This document shows, one piece after another, positions 21,757 to 29,618 of a DNA stretch of 36,585 nt (positions are counted from its first letter, which is position 1; every line of letters starts with the position of its first letter). The position numbers and the translations under genes were made by a program. The notes beneath the pieces were generated by a model, which was given only the letters and a program-made list of their open reading frames with translations, ran no database searches and was not told the origin of the DNA. Source of the DNA: DATDWC01 sp035289805 (GTDB lineage Bacteria > Patescibacteriota > Gracilibacteria > Peribacterales > Peribacteraceae). Where the stretch lies: the NCBI GenBank assembly GCA_035289805.1, contig DATDWC010000016.1, forward strand, positions 1 to 36,585, in the 5' to 3' direction.

Positions 21757-23283
21757 ATGACCATTCTCGCGATCACGATCATCTACACGATCGCAGGCAA
21801 ACTGGGACTACAACTCGCCCTTGTACATGCAAGTGCTACCGCCGTATGGCCCCCTGCTGGCATTGCACTCGCAACGTTTCTGATTTTTGGATACCGGATG
21901 TGGCCGGCAATTTTGCTCGGTGCGTTCCTCGTGAACATCACCACCGAAGGAACTGTTATCACTACCCTGGGGATCGCCATTGGAAATACGCTGGAGGGGC
22001 TGGTTGGTGCATACCTCGTCCAAAAATTTGCCAATGGCGCGTGCGCATTCGATCGCGTACAGGATATTTTAAAGTTTACGCTCTATGCCGCACTCTTCAG
22101 CACCATGATCAGTGCCACGATCGGAGTGCTCAGCCTTTCGCTCACAGGATTTGCCGCATGGGAAAATTTTGCGGACATTTGGATAACGTGGTGGCTGGGG
22201 GATGCAGTCGGTGACATCATCATCACTCCACTCCTCATCATCTGGTACCGCCATCCACATGTAAAATGGACTCTGCGACAGGTCGTCGAGGCTTTCTGCC
22301 TCATTGTTTCCATCCTCTCGATCGGCGGCATTATCTTCGGAGGGCTCTTCCATGGGAGCACCGTGACGTATCCGATTGAGTTCCTCTGTATCCCTCTCCT
22401 CATTTGGGCAGCATTCCGCTTTGGACAGCCAGAAGCCTCCGCAAGCATTATTCTGCTCTCGGCTGTTGCAATATGGGGAACATGGAACGGGTATGGTCCA
22501 TTCGCACATCCCTCGGAGAATATCGCTCTCCTCCTGTTACAGGTATTCATGGGGGTAACCGCCATCACCACGATGACTCTGGCAGCAGCCATCTCCACGC
22601 AGAAGGAAACAGAGGAGCAACTGAAAGCAGCACATTCGTTATTGTCGCAGAATTTCTACAAATGCGACATATCGTTCCAGAAACTGATCGATGGCGTGCA
22701 GGAGTACGCCATTTTCCTCCTGGATCCAAGTGGTAAAGTAATGAGCTGGAACAGGGGTGCAGAGAACATTAAGGGATACAAGGCATTCGAAATTGTGGGG
22801 AAAGATTTTTCTCTCTTCTATACGGAAGATGATCGCAGGCAGGGAACTCCCGCAAAATTACTCGGTCTTGCAGCACTCCAGGGACATGTGGAGCATGAGG
22901 GTTGGAGTGTCCGCAAGGATGGCTCGCGTTTCTGGGCAGATAGCATCATCTCGGCACTGCGAAGTGCCTCGGGAGAGTTAACAGGATTTTCCAATGTCAC
23001 CCGCGATATGACCGATCGGCATCAGGCAGAACTCGCCCGATTTGCATTCGTGGGGGCAGCCTCGCATGAGTTACGGACGCCACTCTCTGCCATTCGGTGG
23101 AACCTGGAGATTTTGAATGAGGACAAGAATCTCTCACTAGAGCAGAAGGCAAAGCTCACAAGCGATACCCTCAGTGAGAGCCAAAAAATGTCCGAGATAA
23201 TAGAAAGCCTCCTGACCTTGATCTCCCGAAGGGAGCCCAGCATTTCTCCTGGCTTAAGTTCCGATGCTCCTCTCACTGTCTAA
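21757..23283 (+). CDS. MASE1-PAS-HisKA sensor protein lacking the kinase catalytic domain
   Basis: 508 residues. Residues ~1-285 form a MASE1 membrane sensor with about eight hydrophobic segments (ATAVWPPAGIALATFL, WITWWLGDAVGDIIITPLLI are family hallmarks). A PAS domain follows at ~300-425 (FLLDPSGKVMSWNRGAENIKGY, VGKDFSLFYTEDDRRQG, SNVTRDMTDRH), then the dimerisation/phosphoacceptor helix HisKA at ~428-490 (FVGAASHELRTPLSAIRWNLEIL). The protein stops 20 residues later, with no N, G1, F or G2 box: the HATPase_c domain is absent, and no such domain is seen in other frames, because the convergent gene begins 10 bases further. It cannot autophosphorylate on its own. It could be phosphorylated in trans, sequester a partner, or be a truncated relic. 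Confidence 0.88.
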   Translation: MTILAITIIYTIAGKLGLQLALVHASATAVWPPAGIALATFLIFGYRMWPAILLGAFLVNITTEGTVITTLGIAIGNTLEGLVGAYLVQKFANGACAFDRVQDILKFTLYAALFSTMISATIGVLSLSLTGFAAWENFADIWITWWLGDAVGDIIITPLLIIWYRHPHVKWTLRQVVEAFCLIVSILSIGGIIFGGLFHGSTVTYPIEFLCIPLLIWAAFRFGQPEASASIILLSAVAIWGTWNGYGPFAHPSENIALLLLQVFMGVTAITTMTLAAAISTQKETEEQLKAAHSLLSQNFYKCDISFQKLIDGVQEYAIFLLDPSGKVMSWNRGAENIKGYKAFEIVGKDFSLFYTEDDRRQGTPAKLLGLAALQGHVEHEGWSVRKDGSRFWADSIISALRSASGELTGFSNVTRDMTDRHQAELARFAFVGAASHELRTPLSAIRWNLEILNEDKNLSLEQKAKLTSDTLSESQKMSEIIESLLTLISRREPSISPGLSSDAPLTV

Positions 23284-23293
23284 GTGAGGGTGA

Positions 23294-24703
23294 TCATGAG
23301 TGTAGGTTCGCTGTGAGAAATGATCGCAGTAACTTTTTGGTGGAGGAGTGGCGACAGAGCATGAGCCATTCTTTCTTTGCCAGAGGCTTCCTCCCGAACA
23401 CCGGCTCAATGATATCACCATCACGAAGCGATGTATCGAGCCCTACTTTTCTGCCATTCACTTTTACGTTCTGGAGTAATTGGAATCGCCGAGGGAATGC
23501 ATGGCAGATAAAATCGAGCACTTCGGCAGGTTTACGGAGATGGTGCAGATTATTCTCATGATCGAAGATCGCAAGGTGATCCTCGGAGAAGTACTTTCGA
23601 AGTGCTGCGGAAAATTGCTTGGGGGATCGCACCTCCGCACGCAGACTCTGCAGATTACGGAAGAGGTTCACACGGGAGTTCCCATGCCGTAGCGCATACT
23701 TAGCCGCCTTGTAATCGCCGTGCGCAGAAGCCCCGTATTCGCAGATTTTGTGCATCTCCTCTGTGCGAATCTGAATTTCGATCGGTTGCTCGGTGACTCC
23801 CGGTAGTGGAAAAACCACCGTGTGAATGGATCGGTAGCCATTTTCCTTGGGTGCACCAATGTAATCCTTCAGCTTCCCCGGCATTGGGTGCATGGCACCG
23901 TGCACTACACCGAGTGCCTGGTAACACGCGGTGACATCAGGAACCACAATGCGGATCGCAAGTCGATCTGTGAGATCTTCGAACTTTCGACGTTTGAGCG
24001 CCATCTTGCGAAAGGTTGAGTAGATTCCCTTCACGCGCTGATTGAGCGAGCAGGAGACCCCCTCTTTATGGAAGGCTTTCTGCAGGAAGGCAATCGTCTG
24101 CGTCAGGCATGCGTTATCGAGTACCTTGGCTTCCTCAAACCGGCGACGCAGTTCCCGTGTCAACTTGGGCTGCAACACAGCAAAGCATGCATCCTCCATA
24201 TCGTATCGCCATGCATGCATCCCGAGCCTCCCCGCGATTGCGGTGTACATGTGGAGTGTTTCGTGCGCGATGCGCTGCTGTAACTCTTTGGGGAAGCGCG
24301 CGAGATTACGAACATCATTCACACGGTGGGCCATGCGGAGTGGGAGTAGGCGCTCATCCTCTACGAATGCCTCGAGTGCGGTATCCAGATCCTGTGTTTT
24401 TGCATCAATATTGAGGCGTCGCAGTGCGTGCATGCGCTCCACAAGTTCACGCTCCTCCGTGGTGAGCGGTGATTGCTCTAAGAGCTCCCACCCATCGGGA
24501 TGTACCGGGAGATCGTGGAGATGTGCAACAGCCAAAAGCGATGCATCGTTGAGACATTCACGGAGTACCTCTGCAACTTCGCGTCCATGGGACGCATAAT
24601 TTTCTCCTGTCCGGCGGCGGAGGAGAGAGAGGTGCGTGCGTGCATAGGTTGCTGCTTTCTGCGGCAGGGTTTGATCGTTGCGAGCTGCTCTCTTTGCGAT
24701 CAT
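23294..24703 (-). CDS. Second RelA/SpoT homologue, HD residues retained
   Basis: A 469-residue RSH protein. In the N-terminal domain, metal-binding positions of the HD hydrolase fold survive: His39 (SHGREV), His63-Asp64 (AHLHD) and Asn129-Asp130 (HRVNDVRNL), though the helices are shorter and diverged. The synthetase domain is present (GIYSTFRKMALKRR, DLTDRLAIRIVV, KLKDYIGAPKENGYRSIHT, IEIQIRTEEMHKICEYGASAH). A TGS-like domain comes after ~385 (LAIFDHENNLHHLRKPAEVLDFICHAFPRRF) and the protein ends without ZFD/ACT domains. Together with the gene at 14969, whose HD site is lost, it may supply (p)ppGpp hydrolysis. TACACT stands ten bases before the ATG. It is convergent with the MASE1 gene, 10 bases apart. 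Confidence 0.88.
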   Translation of the reverse strand: MIAKRAARNDQTLPQKAATYARTHLSLLRRRTGENYASHGREVAEVLRECLNDASLLAVAHLHDLPVHPDGWELLEQSPLTTEERELVERMHALRRLNIDAKTQDLDTALEAFVEDERLLPLRMAHRVNDVRNLARFPKELQQRIAHETLHMYTAIAGRLGMHAWRYDMEDACFAVLQPKLTRELRRRFEEAKVLDNACLTQTIAFLQKAFHKEGVSCSLNQRVKGIYSTFRKMALKRRKFEDLTDRLAIRIVVPDVTACYQALGVVHGAMHPMPGKLKDYIGAPKENGYRSIHTVVFPLPGVTEQPIEIQIRTEEMHKICEYGASAHGDYKAAKYALRHGNSRVNLFRNLQSLRAEVRSPKQFSAALRKYFSEDHLAIFDHENNLHHLRKPAEVLDFICHAFPRRFQLLQNVKVNGRKVGLDTSLRDGDIIEPVFGRKPLAKKEWLMLCRHSSTKKLLRSFLTANLHS

Positions 24704-24797
24704 GGGGAATCTCAGTGTATCGCAGTGGGAGCCTAGAAAAAAATACTTGCGTCACGTTGATATTTCACTATGATCCGCCACGTCCTTTCTATGTGCA

Positions 24798-25259
24798 TTG
24801 CTACAAATTGCAACGTACATCGGCCCTAGCGTCATCCACGGAATCGGTCTCTTCGCTCAGAAACCAATATCCAAAGGGACCGTGGTATGGGAATTCGTGG
24901 AGGGAATAGACCACTACCTCTCAGATGAGACAATGGCAACGCTCCCGCAAACAGCTGTGGATTTTATTCACTTCTACTTCTACCGGAGCAAACTGACGGG
25001 ACAGTATGTACTCCTGGGGGACAATGACCGATTTACAAATCACTCCTACCATCCGAATGTGGGTGGCCCAACATCACTCTTCCCTCATCGAGAGGGGGGA
25101 ATAGCGCTCAGAGATATCTCCCCCGGAGAGGAACTCACAAGCGATTACTCCTCATTTGACGCAGATTTCTATCACTATGCCGATTTGTATCCGAGGGAAC
25201 GGGCGAAGATCCCCGTTCGCGTTCTCCGTCACAAACAAACGAGGCATATTCATTCCTGA
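24798..25259 (+). CDS. SET-domain protein (putative lysine methyltransferase)
   Basis: 153 residues, a minimal SET domain: the N-terminal GIGLFAQKPISKGTVVWEF strand pair, the SAM/active-site knot motif NDRFTNHSYHPNVG (NHS as in RFxNHSC), and RDISPGEELTSDYSSF, in which the ELTxDY motif contains the catalytic tyrosine. No pre-SET or post-SET cysteines are present. Such stand-alone SET proteins occur in bacteria and methylate lysines of unknown targets. The only start in this frame is TTG at 24798, five bases after an out-of-frame ATG, so the start is uncertain by a few codons. TATGAT at about 24774 is a possible -10. The gene is preceded divergently by the second RSH gene. Confidence 0.87.
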   Translation: MLQIATYIGPSVIHGIGLFAQKPISKGTVVWEFVEGIDHYLSDETMATLPQTAVDFIHFYFYRSKLTGQYVLLGDNDRFTNHSYHPNVGGPTSLFPHREGGIALRDISPGEELTSDYSSFDADFYHYADLYPRERAKIPVRVLRHKQTRHIHS

Positions 25260-25272
25260 AAACGATAATCAT

Positions 25273-25326
25273 AGCGAAATCTCGGCGGAGCCCGAAGGGC
25301 GGAGCCGGAAGGGCGGAGCCGGATGG
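25273..25326 (-). repeat. tRNA-flanking repeat (copy 3)
   Basis: On the minus strand, starting in the CCA of tRNA-Gly(CCC): CCATCCGGCTCCGCCCTT, a tandem repeat of CCGGCTCCGCCCTT-like words, then CGGGCTCCGCCGAGATTTCGCT. The end word CGCCGAGATTTCGCT is identical to copy 2 at 19988-20002. Confidence 0.75.
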
Positions 25327-25398
25327 AGCGGGCGAGGGGAGTCGAACCCCCTTCTGAAGCTTGGGAAGCTTCCATAATAGCCGTTATACGACGCCCGC
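25324..25398 (-). tRNA. tRNA-Gly (anticodon CCC)
   Basis: On the minus strand: acceptor GCGGGCG... more exactly GCGGGCG (25398-25392) with CGCCCGC (25334-25328), discriminator T, encoded CCA (25326-25324). Anticodon stem GAAGC/GCTTC with loop TTCCCAA, anticodon CCC, reading GGG. T arm GGGGTTCGACTCCCC. Confidence 0.96.
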
Positions 25399-25410
25399 AC
25401 TGCCTCCCCT

Positions 25411-25438
25411 ATTATCCATGACTCCCCTCCCCGATCAA
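25411..25438 (-). promoter_or_regulatory. Promoter of tRNA-Gly(CCC)
   Basis: On the minus strand TTGATC (25438-25433), 16 bases, GATAAT (25416-25411), about 12 bases before the mature tRNA. It is immediately behind the stop of the secreted-protein gene. Confidence 0.65.
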
Positions 25439-25442
25439 TGTC

Positions 25443-26528
25443 TTAATCATTGCAGCGCGTTGGGTCCACCGTGCAATCCCCGGGGACAACCACGGGAGAT
25501 TGGAAGTTCTCCTGCGCCTCTTGAATCGTGCGTGGGGTTGGCCGGAATCCTCCCAGGAGTCGCCGCGTCTGAATCGTCGATTGTACAGAAGCTGTTTCGT
25601 CATTGTAATTCGCCTGTCCTACTCCTCGACGAATGAGTCCCCCTTCGAAAACCCCAAGAGCACGTAGACGACTCTCCGTTCGTCCTAAGAGTCCCGCCTG
25701 AGTCCGGTACGACTTTTGTACCAACCATTCGCAGCGTATGCGCGCCTCTACAGGAACAACGCGACTGCAGTCGTGCCGGCCCACCCCTACACGAATCTTA
25801 TTCTCGAGCGCCTCGTCTAAAGGAATAGAACCGATACTCAGTGGATCGAATTGATGTGTCGCTGCTGCAGATTGAATAACCTCTGCAGTGCGCAGCACGC
25901 TCCGCCTTGTGTAATCTCCTGTCCGCTGCACGAGTGGTTCCCGTGTCTCTCGATTTGGTTTTGGAACCCGTAACCCCAAACGTGAAAGCCGACGTTCCTC
26001 TTTGGTCTTATCTGTAATACTAAACACTTTGACCAGCTCTTTAAGGCAAATCGCATACTCTTCCAGTTCTTCACTAGAGTTACCACTCATTTCACAGTTA
26101 CGATTTTTAAGACGTGCTCGAACTCTCGCCTGACGGTGTGGGACAAGATCTGTGAGCTCTTTATCGGTGGTGGGGAATGAGCCAGCGGCAGGAGTTCTGG
26201 ACCCGATACCAATGTTATCGAATCGCTCTTGGAGCGAACGACTGCGGAAATCCGTGCGTTCTCGACGGTTCACTTCGTTCTGAGCTTGTTCCTTTTCCCA
26301 AAGGTAACACCAGCGCGCGGCATAGGTTTCGTTCTCGAATGTCATAGGGAACGAACCCTCTTGCAGGTACCGTGCAAAGCGCACTTCCGTGTGGGAATCG
26401 AGCGGCTCCTCCAATCTTTCGCTAAATCCCTCGCAGTCCCGCATATCCAAAATGGCCGCGGTATTTGCTGTTCCTTTTAGGCTGACGACCGCAAGTATCC
26501 CGATGAGAAGAAAAAATGCCTTCCTCAC
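25443..26528 (-). CDS. Secreted protein of unknown function
   Basis: 361 residues from the GTG at 26528. I do not recognise a family. Residues 1-25 are a signal peptide (MRKAFFLLIGILAVVSLKGTANT, with GTG read as Met). The mature part is hydrophilic and mostly helical, very rich in Arg and Glu, with a few cysteines (DCEGF, RWCYLW, NRNCEM, AICLKEL, RHDCSRV, IRCEWLV, GDCTVDPTRC) that could pair after export. There is no repeat or anchor at the C-terminus. The start was set by the promoter: TGGTATACT (26545-26537), eight bases, GTG; an in-frame ATG at 26546 lies inside the promoter. The final CTVDPTRCND looks like a small disulfide loop. Confidence 0.75.
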   Translation of the reverse strand: MRKAFFLLIGILAVVSLKGTANTAAILDMRDCEGFSERLEEPLDSHTEVRFARYLQEGSFPMTFENETYAARWCYLWEKEQAQNEVNRRERTDFRSRSLQERFDNIGIGSRTPAAGSFPTTDKELTDLVPHRQARVRARLKNRNCEMSGNSSEELEEYAICLKELVKVFSITDKTKEERRLSRLGLRVPKPNRETREPLVQRTGDYTRRSVLRTAEVIQSAAATHQFDPLSIGSIPLDEALENKIRVGVGRHDCSRVVPVEARIRCEWLVQKSYRTQAGLLGRTESRLRALGVFEGGLIRRGVGQANYNDETASVQSTIQTRRLLGGFRPTPRTIQEAQENFQSPVVVPGDCTVDPTRCND

Positions 26529-26536
26529 GGTAAGCA

Positions 26537-26545
26537 AGTATACCA
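26537..26545 (-). promoter_or_regulatory. Extended -10 promoter of the secreted-protein gene
   Basis: On the minus strand TGGTATACT, eight bases before the GTG start, again giving a leaderless mRNA. The promoter sits directly behind the trpS stop codon. Confidence 0.65.
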
Positions 26546-26574
26546 CGAAAAACGTCGTTCAAGAGAAACATTGC

Positions 26575-27531
26575 TCACCTCAAGCCGACGGCCTTACGCA
26601 CGCGCTCCATTGTGCGTGAGGCGATGGACCGTGCTCTCTTTGAGCCCTCGATGATCACGGCCTCCACTTCGCTATCCTTGAGCTTTACCCTGCGCTCGCG
26701 CATAGGCCCAAAATAATCCATGAATGCCTCAAAGAGCATCTTCTTCGCATCGCCGTACCCTAAACCTCCTTCCTGATATTTTTTTGCGAGTTCTTTTTTT
26801 TCTCGATCATCGAGGAGGAGCGAATGAATCTGATAGATAATGGATTCTTTTGGATCCTTTGATTCCTCTACTCCCTTGGAATCCGTGACGATTCCCATGA
26901 TGGCCTTCTTCACTACCTTTTCGTCTGCGAAGAGCGGAATGGCATTCCCATAACTCTTACTCATCTTCTTGCCATCGATCCCAGGAACAATTGCAGCTTC
27001 GGCGAGTTTCGCTTCGGGAGCAACAAGCAGATCCTTCCCGTAACGATTGTTGAATTTTATTGCGATGTCTCGGGCAATTTCGACGTGCTGTTTTTGATCT
27101 TTCCCCACAGGAACAGTATCCGCATCGTAGAGAAGAATATCTGCGGCCTGAAGCACTGGATACGTGAAGAGCCCCACATTCGCTTCGAGTCCCTGCGCTA
27201 CCTTATCTTTGTAGCTCACTGCCCGTTCAATCAGACCCATGGGAGTCACACACCCAAGAATCCATGAGAGTTCGGTATGTTCGGGAACGTAGGATTGAAA
27301 AAATAACGTTCCCCTCTGTGGATCAAATCCACAGGCAAGGAAATCTTTGGAGAGCTCCTGACGGTACGTCAGTAGTTCCACAGGATCATGAACAGTCGTG
27401 AGCGCATGGAGATCAACAATCATGAGGAGATTCTCCTCAGCACCGAGGAGTTCCATATTCTGCTTAAAGTACCCAAAGTAGTTTCCAAGATGCGGAGCGC
27501 CAGAAGGCTGAATACCGGTGAGGATGCGCAT
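26575..27531 (-). CDS. trpS: Tryptophanyl-tRNA synthetase
   Basis: A class I aminoacyl-tRNA synthetase that charges tRNA-Trp, 318 residues, usual length 320-340. TGIQPSGAPHLGNYFG contains the HIGH-type motif (PHLGN, ~13-17), and GKKMSKSYGN is the KMSKS loop (~192-201). MIVDLHALTTVHDP, GCVTPMGLIERAVSYKDK and LQAADILLYDADTVPVGKDQKQH are TrpRS blocks. No leader with T-box features is seen in the 109 bases upstream. TACCAT preceded by TGC ends ten bases before the ATG. Confidence 0.97.
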   Translation of the reverse strand: MRILTGIQPSGAPHLGNYFGYFKQNMELLGAEENLLMIVDLHALTTVHDPVELLTYRQELSKDFLACGFDPQRGTLFFQSYVPEHTELSWILGCVTPMGLIERAVSYKDKVAQGLEANVGLFTYPVLQAADILLYDADTVPVGKDQKQHVEIARDIAIKFNNRYGKDLLVAPEAKLAEAAIVPGIDGKKMSKSYGNAIPLFADEKVVKKAIMGIVTDSKGVEESKDPKESIIYQIHSLLLDDREKKELAKKYQEGGLGYGDAKKMLFEAFMDYFGPMRERRVKLKDSEVEAVIIEGSKRARSIASRTMERVRKAVGLR

Positions 27532-27586
27532 AACAAAGGAGATGGTAGCACACTGCCAAATATGAAAGATTCCAAGATTCCAAAAC

Positions 27587-27620
27587 CCAAGACTCCAAGA
27601 GCGACAACTTGGAGTCTTGG
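27587..27620 (-). terminator. Terminator hairpin after rplL, built of short repeats
   Basis: CCAAGACTCCAAG (27587-27599) and CTTGGAGTCTTGG (27608-27620) are perfect 13-base arms around an eight-base loop. Further copies of GATTCCAA (27569-27583) and CTTGGAGTCTTGGAGTCTT (27624-27642) extend it. On the minus strand GTTTTGG follows, a weak U-tract. It separates rplL from trpS. Confidence 0.65.
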
Positions 27621-27640
27621 TACCTTGGAGTCTTGGAGTC

Positions 27641-28042
27641 TTATTTCAGGTTTACTTTCGCCCCCACCGCCTCCAGCTTCTTCTTTGCATCTTCCGCTTC
27701 TGCTTTCGGCATTCCTTCTTTTAATACACCACCGGCATCCACCTTGGCCTTCGCTTCGCCAAGACCAAGACCCGTGATCTCGCGGACAACCTTAATGACC
27801 TGGATCTTCTGTGCGCCTGCATCGGCAAGCTCCAAATCATAGGAAGTCTTCTCCTCTGCAGGAGCGGCGGCCGCACCTCCACCTCCTCCGGCAACAGCAA
27901 TTGCTGCGGGAGCAGCGGAGATACCGTAGACCTCCTCCATGTATTTAACGACGTTATTGAGGGAGACGACGTTCAGTTTTTCGAGTGCGTCGATCACCTT
28001 CTTCTCATCAGCGGAGAGTGAAATGGTTGCAGAATCTGCCAT
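27641..28042 (-). CDS. rplL: 50S ribosomal protein L7/L12
   Basis: 133 residues. The N-terminal dimerisation helices (SADEKKVIDALEKLNVVSLNNVVKYMEEVYGI), a Gly/Ala-rich hinge (AVAGGGGGAAAAPAEE) and the C-terminal factor-binding domain (YDLELADAGAQKIQVIKVVREITGLGLGEAKAKVDAGG ... AKKKLEAVGAKVNLK) are all present. It binds L10 to form the stalk that recruits translation GTPases. It is 33 bases downstream of rplJ in the normal rplJL operon. Confidence 0.98.
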   Translation of the reverse strand: MADSATISLSADEKKVIDALEKLNVVSLNNVVKYMEEVYGISAAPAAIAVAGGGGGAAAAPAEEKTSYDLELADAGAQKIQVIKVVREITGLGLGEAKAKVDAGGVLKEGMPKAEAEDAKKKLEAVGAKVNLK

Positions 28043-28075
28043 GGGAAATATGGGAAAAAAGGAAGTAAGAAAAAA

Positions 28076-28621
28076 TTAAGAAGCGGATGGAGTGACCCCG
28101 CCTTTCTCTGCAATCTGCTTGAGACCAATTGCAAAAGAGCGGAGAGGTGTAGAGCATATCGAAGCAAAGCTCTGGAGTGGGGAGCGGATCATAATGGCAA
28201 ACTTTGTCAGGAGCTCTTCCTTGCTCAACATCTTCGCAAGTTCCAGAGCAGCATTCTCCGAGAGAATTTTGCCATCGAGCATGCCACCAAGAATCTTTAC
28301 CTTGTCATTCCCCTTACTGAACTCAAATGCCGCCTTGGCACCCGAGACTTCGTCCTCGAAGCTGAACACAAATGCGAGTGGCTCTATACCCAACACGTCA
28401 TCGCTGATCTCTGGAATTCCATGCTCTTTTGCAGCAATGCGAAAGAGTGTCTTCTTCGCCACTTTCATCTTGGCATTCTGACCACGGATCTTCCGACGGA
28501 GATTGGAAACATCCGAAACCGTGAGCCCACGGTACTTAAGCCACACGAGGGATTTCGCTTTCTTCAGATCTTCGCGAAGCTCTGTGAGCTGGGCCTGTTT
28601 TTCGGCTTTTGTGAGTGCCAT
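28076..28621 (-). CDS. rplJ: 50S ribosomal protein L10
   Basis: 181 residues from the ATG at 28621. MALTKAEKQAQLTELREDLKKAKSLVWLKYRGLTVSDVSNLRRKIR is the conserved N-terminal RNA-binding part, and the C-terminal helix carrying L7/L12 dimers follows SPLQSFASICSTPLRSFAIGLKQIAEK. The in-frame extension upstream falls inside the structured L10 leader and was rejected. L10 with L7/L12 represses its own operon by binding that leader. rplA and rplK are not upstream; a VIT1 transporter gene is. Confidence 0.97.
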   Translation of the reverse strand: MALTKAEKQAQLTELREDLKKAKSLVWLKYRGLTVSDVSNLRRKIRGQNAKMKVAKKTLFRIAAKEHGIPEISDDVLGIEPLAFVFSFEDEVSGAKAAFEFSKGNDKVKILGGMLDGKILSENAALELAKMLSKEELLTKFAIMIRSPLQSFASICSTPLRSFAIGLKQIAEKGGVTPSAS

Positions 28622-28789
28622 GGTACAAAAATCGCTGGTTCTCGGCGGAATGAAATGAAGAGGATCCGTCCGGGAGACCAGCGAGGCACACGGCACGAAC
28701 AGGTAAGCCGGGGCCGACTAGTCGATGCTGTATGCCTCGGGAGGACTTACTTTCAGCCCTGCGGACCTATCGCCTCCGGTCTTCGGACA
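28622..28789 (-). ncRNA. Ribosomal protein L10 leader RNA
   Basis: The leader of about 168 bases is GC-rich and strongly folded. The conserved L10-leader core lies at 28786-28734: on the minus strand CCGAAGACCGGAGGCGA, later GTAAGTCCTCCCGAGGC, matching the kink-turn and GGAGG/CCTCCC helix pattern bound by L10-L12 in bacteria. Further stems fill the rest, including CTGGTCTCCCGGA and CGCTGGT words. A firm call would need a covariance-model search. Confidence 0.75.
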
Positions 28790-28795
28790 TGGCTC

Positions 28796-28823
28796 AGTAT
28801 AAGACCTCCCGAACGGAAGTCAA
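28796..28823 (-). promoter_or_regulatory. rplJL promoter
   Basis: On the minus strand TTGACT (28823-28818), 16 bases, TATACT (28801-28796): a strong sigma-70 promoter, as expected for ribosomal protein genes. Start near 28789. Confidence 0.8.
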
Positions 28824-28854
28824 GAACCTCTGACTCTTCATAATCAGGGATTAT

Positions 28855-29595
28855 TCATCCCGGAACGACCCCCTTCAAAACCACCCCGACGAAATACGCA
28901 ACTGTTGCCGTGATGGCTCCAAGGCCGACAATTTCGATCGGCCCCCAGAAGAGACGCTCACGGGTCACCCAGGATCGCAGGAACCCAAGGAGCGCGAGCG
29001 CAACGCCAGTGGAAGCAATGGCAATGGAAAATCGGAGTGGAAGAGGCACATCCACAACGTAGGGGAAAATCGGAATGGAACCGAAAATAATAAATGAAAT
29101 GAACGTCACGACGCCATGGAGCCATGGATACTTCGCTTCTTCAGGGCTCATGCCATGCTCTTCACGCATCATGGTCTCGGCCCATATGCGTTCATCCGCG
29201 GTAATCCGGGAGACGACCATATCAAGCTCTGCGCCAGTGAACCCTTTTCTCGTATAGATCTCCCGAACTTCTTCGCGCTCGATCGAAGGATCCTCACGGA
29301 TTTCCTTCAACTCTTCCTTATGAAGCCGTTCGTAGTTATCCCGTTCCGAGCGAATGGAGAGAAAGTTCCCGACTCCCATACTGAGCCCATCGGCAAAGAG
29401 GTTCGCATACCCCAAAATAATAACGATGTAATTCGGGAGCGCCGCGCCTTCGGAACCCGAGACCACCGCAAACGTCGTGACGATTCCATCGATCCCCCCA
29501 TAGACGATGTCCTGAATGAACGGCGCAAGAGGTGAGCCGTGGATATCCTCCTCACGATGGGCTTTGAGCGCGGCACTTGGGATGTGATCGGCCAT
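28855..29595 (-). CDS. VIT1/CCC1 family iron/manganese transporter
   Basis: 246 residues. The N-terminal part has TM1 with DIVYGGIDGIVTTFAVVSG, the family signature, and TM2 with NLFADGLSMGVGNFLS. A cytosolic metal-binding helical region follows (SERDNYERLHKEELKEIREDPSIEREEVREIY ... RITADERIWAETMMREEHGM; rich in Glu/Met/His), then three more membrane segments from ~155. VIT1/CCC1 proteins export Fe(II) or Mn(II) from the cytosol, often with proton exchange. The gene is 23 bases downstream of the Nramp-like gene on the same strand, so the two probably form an operon. Confidence 0.93.
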   Translation of the reverse strand: MADHIPSAALKAHREEDIHGSPLAPFIQDIVYGGIDGIVTTFAVVSGSEGAALPNYIVIILGYANLFADGLSMGVGNFLSIRSERDNYERLHKEELKEIREDPSIEREEVREIYTRKGFTGAELDMVVSRITADERIWAETMMREEHGMSPEEAKYPWLHGVVTFISFIIFGSIPIFPYVVDVPLPLRFSIAIASTGVALALLGFLRSWVTRERLFWGPIEIVGLGAITATVAYFVGVVLKGVVPG

Positions 29596-29618
29596 GCGGG
29601 GAGCATCATATCCTTTTG

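Noticed and set aside
27532..27640. T-box riboswitch before trpS.
   Set aside because: The stretch consists of short CCAAGACTCC-type repeats and a terminator for rplL; no T-box sequence or specifier loop is seen.
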